Assembly (NCBI GenBank): GCA_016188425.1
Contig: JACPHX010000016.1
Location: 86,161 to 118,187 of the forward strand
Direction: 5' to 3'
DNA: 32,027 nt
Origin: Candidatus Uhrbacteria bacterium
Lineage (GTDB): Bacteria; Patescibacteriota; Patescibacteriia; UBA9934; GWF2-40-263
In this document: one piece after another, positions 1 through 7,673 of the stretch
How the letters are laid out: each line of letters opens with the position of its first letter
Position numbering within the stretch: position 1 is the first letter of the stretch
Notes under the pieces: model-generated
What the model was told of the DNA's origin: nothing
Databases searched by the model: none
The model's input: the letters and a program-made list of their open reading frames with translations, nothing else
Translations under genes and position numbers: made by a program

Positions 1-109
1 ATCGATGATTGATCGGAAAGAATTACGGATTGAGGCAGAGGAGGATATGTATAGGCCGATGTTTGAGTCGTTGGAAAAATAAAGGATTGCGCCCGAACGA
101 CCACCCCAA

Positions 110-139
110 CCCCTCCTTCATGGGAGATCTAAGGAGGGG
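110..139. repeat. C/G-rich palindromic repeat
   Basis: CCCCTCCTT-N12-AAGGAGGGG. Confidence 0.65.
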
Positions 140-170
140 CTTTCCGTCAGCCTCCTCGCAACCTACCCAA

Positions 171-250
171 GTCCTTCCTCGTCTTTTCTAGTCCTCTATT
201 CTTCTCTTCCAGCCATTTCTAGCCCTTCCTAGCCATTCCTAGCCCTTGCA
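171..250. repeat. Degenerate 10-bp tandem repeat upstream of rpsO
   Basis: Eight pyrimidine-rich decamers, last four AGCCATTTCT AGCCCTTCCT AGCCATTCCT AGCCCTTGCA. Confidence 0.75.
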
Positions 251-353
251 TCCTCCCCCACCTTTTGCTATTCTCCCCTCGTAATTTACGTCGATTTCTT
301 GGTGACGGATTGAGCCCCGCCACTCGGTTACTCGATCTCTCATTTGTAAACCT

Positions 354-617
354 ATGCTCAGCGTTCAGCAAAAGCAGAAGCTTATTGAAAAATTCCGCAC
401 CCATGCATCGGATACCGGGTCTCCTCAAGTGCAGGTCGCGATCCTCACCGAGGAAATAAAGTTCCTCACTAAACACCTGAAGGGACACAAGAAGGACCAC
501 TCCAGCCGCCGTGGGTTGCTCAAAAAAGTCAATGAACGCCGCCGCCTCCTCAAATACCTGGAACGGGAGGATCCGAAAGCATTCAAAAAACTCAAGGATG
601 CTCTGGAACTCAAGTAA
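354..617 (+). CDS. rpsO: 30S ribosomal protein S15
   Basis: 87 aa; typical S15 motifs (TGSPQVQVAILTEEIKFLTKHLK..HKKDHSSRRGLLKKVNERRRLLKYL). Confidence 0.97.
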   Translation: MLSVQQKQKLIEKFRTHASDTGSPQVQVAILTEEIKFLTKHLKGHKKDHSSRRGLLKKVNERRRLLKYLEREDPKAFKKLKDALELK

Positions 618-622
618 AAGAT

Positions 623-650
623 AAAACCTGCCCGCAAGGGTAGGTTTTGC
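623..650 (+). terminator. Intrinsic terminator after rpsO
   Basis: AAAACCTGCCC-GCAA-GGGTAGGTTTT hairpin 6 nt after the rpsO stop. Confidence 0.7.
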
Positions 651-699
651 GTTATAATAGCCAAGTCCCATTTTTAAAAGGCCCCTTATTTACATCCAT

Positions 700-1308
700 A
701 TGATCCACCCAGATCAACGAGTTGGTGTATTCATCGACACCCAGAACATGTATTACAGTGCCCGCAATGTCTTTGGAAAACGAGTTAATTTTAAAAACAT
801 TGTCCTGGATGCCACAGGAAAACGGAAACTCATCCGTGCCATCGCCTACGTCGTCAAAACGAAAACACAAGAAGAATCCCCTTTTTTCGAAGCTTTGGAG
901 AAAATGGGCATCGAATTACGCGAAAAAGAGCTGAAAGAATACCTTTCAGGCGCCAAAAAGGCCGATTGGGACGTAGGGATTACGATCGACGTCGTCCGCT
1001 GCCTCGACATGCTTGATGTCATCGTGTTAGTGTCGGGTGACAGTGACTATATTCCTTTGGTTCATTACGCCCAAAGCCGCGGGCGCATCGTGGAAGTCAT
1101 GGCCTTCCGCGAAACAACCTCCAGCCAGCTCATCGAGGAAGCTGACGCCTACCACAACCTTTCCGAGGAATCCCGTCGGTATTTGATGGGAAGCTCGCAT
1201 GAACGGGAGCCAATGGACGGCGATGACCGTACCGCGACCGAGACCAAGGAAGAAGAAATAGAAAATTCAGCCACTTCGGCTCTCAAACCAAAACGTGTCG
1301 TTTTCTAG
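700..1308 (+). CDS. NYN-domain (PIN-like, LabA/DUF88-type) putative RNase
   Basis: FIDTQNMYYSAR, DWDVGITIDVVR, VLVSGDSDYIPLV motifs of the NYN fold; acidic tail. Confidence 0.85.
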   Translation: MIHPDQRVGVFIDTQNMYYSARNVFGKRVNFKNIVLDATGKRKLIRAIAYVVKTKTQEESPFFEALEKMGIELREKELKEYLSGAKKADWDVGITIDVVRCLDMLDVIVLVSGDSDYIPLVHYAQSRGRIVEVMAFRETTSSQLIEEADAYHNLSEESRRYLMGSSHEREPMDGDDRTATETKEEEIENSATSALKPKRVVF

Positions 1309-1311
1309 CAT

Positions 1312-3516
1312 ATGACGAAGCAATTTTCAGTTGAATGGGGTGGTAAGACGCTTTCGATCGAAATCGGAAGGTATGCCCAGCAAGCCAATGGTTCCTGTGT
1401 CGTGCGCTATGGCGACACCGTCGTCCTGGCGACCGCCACGATGAGCGAAAACCGGATGGATCAGCTTGATTTCTTTCCTTTGCTCGTGGATTTTGAAGAA
1501 AAACTTTACGCGGCCGGACGCATCAAAGGCAGCCGTTTCATCAAAAAAGAGGGCCGGCCGACAGATGAGGCAGTCCTTACGAGCCGTTTCATCGACCGCG
1601 CCCTGCGTCCGCTGTTTGACCAACGCATCCGCAACGAAGTGCAAGTTATCATCACTTGCCTTGCGTTCGACTCGGAAAACGACCCCGACATCCTTGGACT
1701 GCTCGCCGCCAGCTGCGCGCTGCACATGAGCGATATCCCTTGGAACGGCCCAATCGCGCCTATCCGTGTGAGCCAAAACGATGGCCGGTGGGTCATCAAC
1801 CCTTCCTATGAAGCCCGCAACAGGTCGGCGCTCGATTTGTCCTTTGCTGGAACCACAAAGGACGTCATTATGGTCGAAGCTGGAGCCAACCAAGTCTCGG
1901 AAGAGACGATTATTGACGCCTTCGCCTTCGGACAGAAGCATCTCAAGGAAGTCGTCGACCTTATTGAACAAGTACGCAAAGAAGCCGGAAAAGGAAAGCG
2001 CGATCTTCTCACCCCTGTCACTGACAAACAAAAGATAGTTGCGACTCGTCGCGCAGAAGTCGCCGCGATGGCCGAACCATTCATCCGCGAACAAGTCAAA
2101 ACCGTCTTCTTCTCCACCCCACGCGCCACCAAGACCGAGCGCGCGAAACAGAAATCCGCTACCAAGAAAGCCACGGAAGCTTTCTTGCTTGAAAAAGGCG
2201 TTCTTCCCGAGGAAATCTCCCATGGCACCTCCTTGGTCGGTGAAATCTTGGAAGAAGAGGTCTCCCGCGCGATCATCGAAGACGGCAAGCGCGTCGATGG
2301 CCGCGGCCTGGACGATATCCGCCCCCTTCTCTCCGAGGTCCAAGTCCTCCCCCGCGTCCACGGCAGCGCCCACTTCATGCGCGGAGAGACCCAAGTCCTT
2401 TCCGTCGCGACGCTCGGTTCTCCTGGCGATGAACAGACGCTCGATGGCATGGAACTCGTTGGAAAGAAGCGTTATTTTCACCACTACAACTTCCCTCCTT
2501 TCTCGGTTGGTGAAGTAAAGCCGTTGCGCGGCCCCAGCCGCCGCGATATCGGCCATGGCGCATTGGCAGAAAAAGCGCTTATGCCTGTCATGCCAGAAAA
2601 AGAAGCGTTCCCCTACGCGATCCGAGTCGTTTCTGAAGTCCTCGGCTCCAATGGTTCAAGTTCCATGGGCTCGACTTGTGGCTCCACCCTCGCCCTCATG
2701 GACGCCGGTGTCCCGATCGCCGCCCCCGTCGCTGGTATCGCGATGGGACTTGCGACCAACGATAAAGGACAATGGAAAGTCCTCACCGACCTGCAAGACC
2801 TCGAAGACGGCGCGGGTGGGATGGATTTCAAAATCGCTGGAACCGCCACAGGGATTACCGCGATCCAGATGGATACAAAAACGAGCGGACTTACTCCCGA
2901 CATCATCGTTGAGACCATCAACCGCGCAAAATCCGCTCGGATGCGCATTCTGAAATCGATGACTGATGTCCTGGCTGCGCCACGTCCTGACCTCTCCCCC
3001 TACGCTCCGCGCATCATTGTCCTACGCATCGACCCCGAGAGAATCGGCGATGTTATAGGTCCTGGCGGCAAAATGATCAACGAGATTATCGACACGACCG
3101 GCGTTCAAGCGATCGACATCGAAGACGACGGCCTGGTTATGATTACATCAATGAACGCCGAGGGTGCACAGAAGGCCAAAGCATGGGTAGAGAACCTGAC
3201 CCGTGAGGTAAAAGCAGGTGAAACATTCAAAGGAAAAGTTACCCGCCTTATGGATTTCGGCGCCTTCGTCGAAATCCTTCCTAAGAAAGAAGGCCTTGTC
3301 CATGTAAGCGAACTCGCCCCATGGCGCGTCGAGAAAGTGTCGGATATCGTAAAAGTGGGAGACCTGGTCTTTGTAAAGATAAAAGAAATCGACGATCTTG
3401 GCCGCGTAAACCTCACTATGAAAGGTGCCGAAGGGAACATCTACCCAGAAAAACCACCCGCAAGCGCTTCTGCTGCACCGCGTTCCTTTGATCGACGTCC
3501 CCCGCGACGCCCGTAA
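1312..3516 (+). CDS. pnp: Polyribonucleotide nucleotidyltransferase (PNPase)
   Basis: 734 aa; two RNase PH-like repeats, KH (IGDVIGPGGKMINEI) and S1 (GKVTRLMDFGAFVEILPKKEGLVHVSEL) domains. Confidence 0.97.
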   Translation: MTKQFSVEWGGKTLSIEIGRYAQQANGSCVVRYGDTVVLATATMSENRMDQLDFFPLLVDFEEKLYAAGRIKGSRFIKKEGRPTDEAVLTSRFIDRALRPLFDQRIRNEVQVIITCLAFDSENDPDILGLLAASCALHMSDIPWNGPIAPIRVSQNDGRWVINPSYEARNRSALDLSFAGTTKDVIMVEAGANQVSEETIIDAFAFGQKHLKEVVDLIEQVRKEAGKGKRDLLTPVTDKQKIVATRRAEVAAMAEPFIREQVKTVFFSTPRATKTERAKQKSATKKATEAFLLEKGVLPEEISHGTSLVGEILEEEVSRAIIEDGKRVDGRGLDDIRPLLSEVQVLPRVHGSAHFMRGETQVLSVATLGSPGDEQTLDGMELVGKKRYFHHYNFPPFSVGEVKPLRGPSRRDIGHGALAEKALMPVMPEKEAFPYAIRVVSEVLGSNGSSSMGSTCGSTLALMDAGVPIAAPVAGIAMGLATNDKGQWKVLTDLQDLEDGAGGMDFKIAGTATGITAIQMDTKTSGLTPDIIVETINRAKSARMRILKSMTDVLAAPRPDLSPYAPRIIVLRIDPERIGDVIGPGGKMINEIIDTTGVQAIDIEDDGLVMITSMNAEGAQKAKAWVENLTREVKAGETFKGKVTRLMDFGAFVEILPKKEGLVHVSELAPWRVEKVSDIVKVGDLVFVKIKEIDDLGRVNLTMKGAEGNIYPEKPPASASAAPRSFDRRPPRRP

Positions 3517-3520
3517 CCCC

Positions 3521-4714
3521 ATGGACCGCCTGAACTTACAACTTACTCCAGCATTTGTTGGAACCCGCCGTTTTCCACGGCGGGTTCTTTGGATACTCAT
3601 TATTGTTTGTTTTTGCACACTCCTCGCAGCCGCCGCTTGCGAGGCCTGGTTTCGAAAACCGATCACCCTGGAATACGTTCCGCAAGGATCGATATTGGCA
3701 TTTCAGGCAAGCTGGCCTATCCGCTCTGTCCCACCGTTTTCAAACGATCTTCTTTCCGCTCCACTTCTTCCCCGCCATCTCGTCACGCTAGCTGATCTTC
3801 TCCCTAATATCCGAGGGAATATCGCCATCCATTTTCTAAAAAACGGCAGCCGGGTCGTCCTTGTTATCCCGAAAGACAAGAAAACCATGGTGGAGCAAAT
3901 GAATCAGGACCATATTGTTACAACGTCTCTTTCAAAAAGGATTCTCGCGCTTTCAGAGTCGGACATGGACTTTACCCCCCAGAAGCTCCATTTTTCCGAA
4001 TGGGGCACCTCCTGGATCGGCTGGGGGGAACGAGGAATCATTCTGATTCCAGGAGATCGACCTACGTTCGGACAATGGCATAGTGATGATGCAGGATGGT
4101 CCTTTGATATTCCAATTACACTTACGACGCCTCCACAAGCGCGAAGCCCAAGGCCTAAGAAGCTCCCAACGGGCCTCATTTCTTTTTTGTCTACACAGGC
4201 GTGGACTCTTGACACTAATTCCTTACAATCATTTATCCACACCAAAGAATCAAACGCGACAATAACCCTGCCTGATATCGCCACATTCCGATCAGACGAT
4301 CGTGCTCTGAAACATCTTGTCCTGGCTCCAGGGGCCACAGGGCAAGAAACAGTATCAGCCCTCTCCTTTTTCCCTACTCCCTTTGTCCAAACAAAATCCG
4401 AACCTTTCCTCCTTCCAAAAGGACGCACCGTCAAGGAAACCATCATGGAAAAGCCGAGTCTTGTTTCAAAAGAAATCAACGGATGGGGGGTCTTCGCCTC
4501 CGACGAGGAGCTCATCGGCCAATGGATAAATCCACTAGGTGATTTGCCCGCATCCGTCTGCTGGCCGGCAGATGCTTATGCGATCAATTCGATTTTCTTT
4601 CCAGGAAGTACCGCGTTTACTCGCGATGCTTTTTTAAATACCCTCTTCCCAGTTAGCGGAGCCACCTCTGTTCAGATAAAGAGTCAAGAAATGGTGATTC
4701 GGATGTGCCGATAA
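3521..4714 (+). CDS. Hypothetical membrane-anchored protein
   Basis: ORF starts 4 nt after the pnp stop (ATG 3521); N-terminal TM segment (VLWILIIVCFCTLLAAAAC); no family recognised. Confidence 0.7.
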   Translation: MDRLNLQLTPAFVGTRRFPRRVLWILIIVCFCTLLAAAACEAWFRKPITLEYVPQGSILAFQASWPIRSVPPFSNDLLSAPLLPRHLVTLADLLPNIRGNIAIHFLKNGSRVVLVIPKDKKTMVEQMNQDHIVTTSLSKRILALSESDMDFTPQKLHFSEWGTSWIGWGERGIILIPGDRPTFGQWHSDDAGWSFDIPITLTTPPQARSPRPKKLPTGLISFLSTQAWTLDTNSLQSFIHTKESNATITLPDIATFRSDDRALKHLVLAPGATGQETVSALSFFPTPFVQTKSEPFLLPKGRTVKETIMEKPSLVSKEINGWGVFASDEELIGQWINPLGDLPASVCWPADAYAINSIFFPGSTAFTRDAFLNTLFPVSGATSVQIKSQEMVIRMCR

Positions 4715-4764
4715 GTGTATAACCTGTGCATAAGTAATTCGAACTGTGGATAAGTTTGTTCACA
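4714..4764. promoter_or_regulatory. DnaA-box-like array
   Basis: AGTGTATAA (4714), TGTGCATAA (4725), TGTGGATAA (4745), TTGTTCACA (4756), followed by an AT-rich stretch. Confidence 0.55.
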
Positions 4765-4802
4765 AAATTTTTTCTTGCATAGTTTTAGCGAGGATTCCAC
4801 CT

Positions 4803-4831
4803 TTGACGAAATCGTGTTTTCAAGGTAACAT
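4803..4831 (+). promoter_or_regulatory. Putative sigma70-type promoter
   Basis: TTGACG-N17-TAACAT. Confidence 0.45.
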
Positions 4832-4837
4832 ATAAGC

Positions 4838-5190
4838 ACAATCGAATCGCTCTTTTCATAGCTCCTAAAAGGAGCTTTCCCAGATACTCGTGCGGCTGTC
4901 CCCACGGTCACACATTCGTAGATGGGAATCATCTGTTCTCTTCTTGTCAGTTTCAGTTCAAGCGCTTCGGCGCAAAAACTAGGTTCGTCCACGCTCTGCG
5001 TCACCATTGTGTGACGTTGTGGATAAAACCAATGACTGGTAGAGGCAGGAACACACGTCTGGCGAAAAAGAAGCCGAATTTGGGTCACGAGTCGTGCGGT
5101 GAAACCTTCACCTTACAGCCCGTGGCCGAATAGGCCTTTCTAGCCCCTGGCCACTCCCCCAAAATCACGTCGCGGGGACGTGGCCTTTTC
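4838..5190 (+). ncRNA. Candidate structured non-coding RNA (unknown family)
   Basis: ORF-poor on the plus strand; many local stems including GCGC-TTCG-GCGC, CGTCAC/GTGACG, GGTGAA/TTCACC, GTGGCC/GGCCAC; bounded by a putative promoter and a terminator-like hairpin. Confidence 0.4.
5166..5190 (+). terminator. Terminator-like hairpin
   Basis: CACGTC-GCGGG-GACGTG then GCCTTTTC. Confidence 0.45.
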
Positions 5191-5192
5191 GT

Positions 5193-5221
5193 TTGTCACA
5201 AATCCAACCACCTGCTATTCT
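5193..5221 (+). promoter_or_regulatory. Putative promoter of the dksA-like gene
   Basis: TTGTCA-N17-TATTCT, about 30 nt upstream of the ATG at 5251. Confidence 0.45.
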
Positions 5222-5250
5222 TTTTCAATACACACGTGGTTTTTCCCCCT

Positions 5251-5628
5251 ATGATCAACGCTGCCTTTAAAAAGAAAATGCTTACTTTGCTGCAAGAGGA
5301 AAAGGCGCACCTTGAAAAGGAGCTTGCTTCATTTTCGCATCGGAACCCAAACGCGCACGAGACCAAGTTTGAGACTGATTTCCCAAACATGGGAGACAAG
5401 CTAGATGAAAATGCATCAGAAGTCGCCCAATTTAGCGACAATTTGAGTCTCGAGGATGAACTGGAAAAGGCGTTACGTGATGTCGTATCTGCACTTGGCA
5501 TGATCGAAAAAGGAACCTATGGCACCTGCAAGTATTGCAAGCAATCCATCGACGAGCGTCGTCTCGAAGCGCGTCCAACTTCAACTTCGTGTATTTCTTG
5601 TAAAAAAACTCTGACGCAAGAAGTGTGA
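5251..5628 (+). CDS. DksA/TraR-family zinc-finger protein
   Basis: Coiled-coil N-terminus and C4 zinc finger (CKYCKQSIDERRLEARPTSTSCISCKK). Confidence 0.88.
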   Translation: MINAAFKKKMLTLLQEEKAHLEKELASFSHRNPNAHETKFETDFPNMGDKLDENASEVAQFSDNLSLEDELEKALRDVVSALGMIEKGTYGTCKYCKQSIDERRLEARPTSTSCISCKKTLTQEV

Positions 5629-6104
5629 AGGGGAAGGGTTTTGTGTTACTCGGAGTCCTCTTGGTTCTCTCCGATGGCCTCCTGAAGCTCTTCCTCCACG
5701 GGCAAATGCCACGATTGAGCCGGTGTTTTGTTTCCTCTTGGTCTTGCCTTGGTTGGCATGAAAACTACGGAATCGCCTTCGATTTGGCCATTCCATTCCG
5801 CATCCTTTTAATCTTAAGCGCGTATCTCTTCATCCTGCTGGCAAATAGGGCGCTCTACTGGTACAAGACGAACCCGCGCCTATGTGCCGGGTATCTCCTT
5901 GTCCTTATGGGAGGGATCGGGAACTTCATCGATCGGGTCGCTAATGGTTTCACAACCGACTACATCATCCTTTGGCGCTTGAGTGCCATAAACCTTTCTG
6001 ATCTCGTCGTTATTCTTGGGGTGATCGTGCTGATCACCGTGCATGCCAAAAAAACACCGCAACCGTTGTCCACAGGAATGATTGACGACATAAAAAATCC
6101 GTGA
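5625..6104 (+). CDS. lspA: Lipoprotein signal peptidase (signal peptidase II)
   Basis: GTG start overlapping the previous stop; HENYGIAFDL, GGIGNFIDRV, INLSDLVVILGV motifs. Confidence 0.9.
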   Translation: MKGKGFVLLGVLLVLSDGLLKLFLHGQMPRLSRCFVSSWSCLGWHENYGIAFDLAIPFRILLILSAYLFILLANRALYWYKTNPRLCAGYLLVLMGGIGNFIDRVANGFTTDYIILWRLSAINLSDLVVILGVIVLITVHAKKTPQPLSTGMIDDIKNP

Positions 6105-6110
6105 TATATT
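6082..6110 (+). promoter_or_regulatory. Putative comM promoter inside the lspA 3' end
   Basis: TTGACG-N17-TATATT. Confidence 0.55.
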
Positions 6111-6121
6111 TTGTCTGTAAT

Positions 6122-6153
6122 AAAGCTCCAACATATCCTGTTGGAGCTTTTTT
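6122..6153 (+). terminator. Terminator-like hairpin between lspA and comM
   Basis: AAAGCTCCAACA-TATCC-TGTTGGAGCTTT + T tract, 12-bp perfect stem. Confidence 0.75.
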
Positions 6154-6155
6154 GT

Positions 6156-7670
6156 ATGCCAATTACTTCCGCTGCCCTTGTGGGCATCCAAGCCATCCCT
6201 GTTACCATCGAAGCCGACATCTCCGGTGGCTTACCTGCGTTCCATGTTACCGGATTGCCAGACGCGTCCGTAAAAGAATCCCGTGAGCGCATCCGCGCTG
6301 CCATACGACAGGCCGGTTTTGAATTTCCTCGCACCAGGATCGCCATCAACCTTGCGCCGAGCAATCTCAAGAAGGAGGGTCCGCTCTTTGATGTCCCCAT
6401 GGCACTTGCCCTCCTGGAGCGTCTTGGGTACCTCAAGGGAGAGCAGGGACACGATGCGCTATTCATAGGCGAAGTCGGCCTGGACGGATCCATACGAGCG
6501 GTCCAAGGCGCGCTCGCGGTTGCCTTGTGTGCGGCCCACGAGCATATACCTTGCGTGTACGTACCGCCGGCGAACGCCCAAGAAGCCACGGCGGTTGATG
6601 GGGTAACCGTCTACGCACCAAATAATCTCCTCCAACTCATCCTCCATCTCCAAGGCATCCACCGTCTCTCTGCGGTCATCCGCAAGGAGGTCGTAGCCGA
6701 ACCGAGAGTGCATCCGCTCGATTTCCAACACATCAAAGGCCAGGAACAGGCAAAACGAGCACTCGAAATCGCGGCCGCTGGGGGACACAACATCCTTCTC
6801 AAGGGCCCGCCAGGAACAGGGAAGACTCTCTTAGCAAGAGGAATTCCTTCGATTCTCCCACGATTGTCCCGATCCGAATCTTTGGAGGTGACAAGTATCG
6901 CGTCTGTTGCCGGGTTGCTGCAACCAGAGAGCGGACTCCTCAAGGAGTGCCCGTTCCGCGCTCCGCATCATTCGTCATCCGCGGTCGCGCTTGTGGGAGG
7001 AGGAAGCTGGCCAAAGCCTGGAGAGGTGAGTTTGGCGCACAGAGGGGTGCTTTTCCTTGATGAATTCCCCGAATTTTCCCATCATTCCTTGGAACACCTG
7101 CGCCAACCGCTCGAAGACGGGGAAGTGACCATCTGCCGCGCCTCCGCGACCCTGCGTTTCCCAGCCCGCTTCATGCTTGTCGCGGCGATGAACCCATGCC
7201 CCTGTGGCTACGCGGGCGTAAGCAGCTCAAAACATCCATGCCAATGCACCGACAGGCAAATACTGACGTACCAACGTCGGATCTCCGGCCCGCTTCTGGA
7301 TCGATTCGATCTTATTGTTGATGTTCCTGTGGTTGATCCTGAAAAGCTGCTTATGGAAGAGGCAAATGAGTCGTCTGATGCCGTCCGTTCTCGCGTCGAA
7401 CAAGCCCGCGCAATGCAAAACAGCCGCTTTGCCGGCTGTTTGCTGCGCACGAACTCGGAAATTCCCGCCGCGCGCTTCAATGAGTGGTGTCACATGTCCG
7501 ATGGCGCAAAGCGCATCCTCGCGCACGTTCTGCACCAGCAGCGCCTATCGGCGCGCGGACACGCGCGTGTGTGCAAAGTAGCAAGGACGATCGCGGACCT
7601 GGCGCACGCGGATGAAGTTGAGGAGGTGCATGTGGCGGAGGCGCTGCAGTATCGACTGCAGGATCAATGA
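6156..7670 (+). CDS. comM: YifB/ComM-family Mg chelatase-like AAA+ ATPase
   Basis: GPPGTGKTLLARGIPSILP Walker A, GVLFLDEFPEF Walker B, N-terminal ChlI-like domain; start placed at MPITSAALVG. Confidence 0.93.
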   Translation: MPITSAALVGIQAIPVTIEADISGGLPAFHVTGLPDASVKESRERIRAAIRQAGFEFPRTRIAINLAPSNLKKEGPLFDVPMALALLERLGYLKGEQGHDALFIGEVGLDGSIRAVQGALAVALCAAHEHIPCVYVPPANAQEATAVDGVTVYAPNNLLQLILHLQGIHRLSAVIRKEVVAEPRVHPLDFQHIKGQEQAKRALEIAAAGGHNILLKGPPGTGKTLLARGIPSILPRLSRSESLEVTSIASVAGLLQPESGLLKECPFRAPHHSSSAVALVGGGSWPKPGEVSLAHRGVLFLDEFPEFSHHSLEHLRQPLEDGEVTICRASATLRFPARFMLVAAMNPCPCGYAGVSSSKHPCQCTDRQILTYQRRISGPLLDRFDLIVDVPVVDPEKLLMEEANESSDAVRSRVEQARAMQNSRFAGCLLRTNSEIPAARFNEWCHMSDGAKRILAHVLHQQRLSARGHARVCKVARTIADLAHADEVEEVHVAEALQYRLQDQ

Positions 7671-7673
7671 TAA

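Noticed and set aside
9-191. 60-aa ORF at the left edge
   Set aside because: Crosses the C/G palindrome and decamer tract; no protein-like features.
1327-2556. 409-aa minus-strand ORF (also 1806..2450) opposite pnp
   Set aside because: Antisense shadow of PNPase codon bias; no family motifs and no initiation signals.
4684-5088. 134-aa minus-strand ORF in the candidate ncRNA region
   Set aside because: No recognised motif, overlaps the 3' end of the neighbouring gene and spans DnaA boxes; kept as the main alternative to the ncRNA model.
7418-7441. AAACAGCCG/CGGCTGTTT hairpin inside comM
   Set aside because: Short intragenic stem with no adequate T tract, in conserved coding sequence; likely chance.
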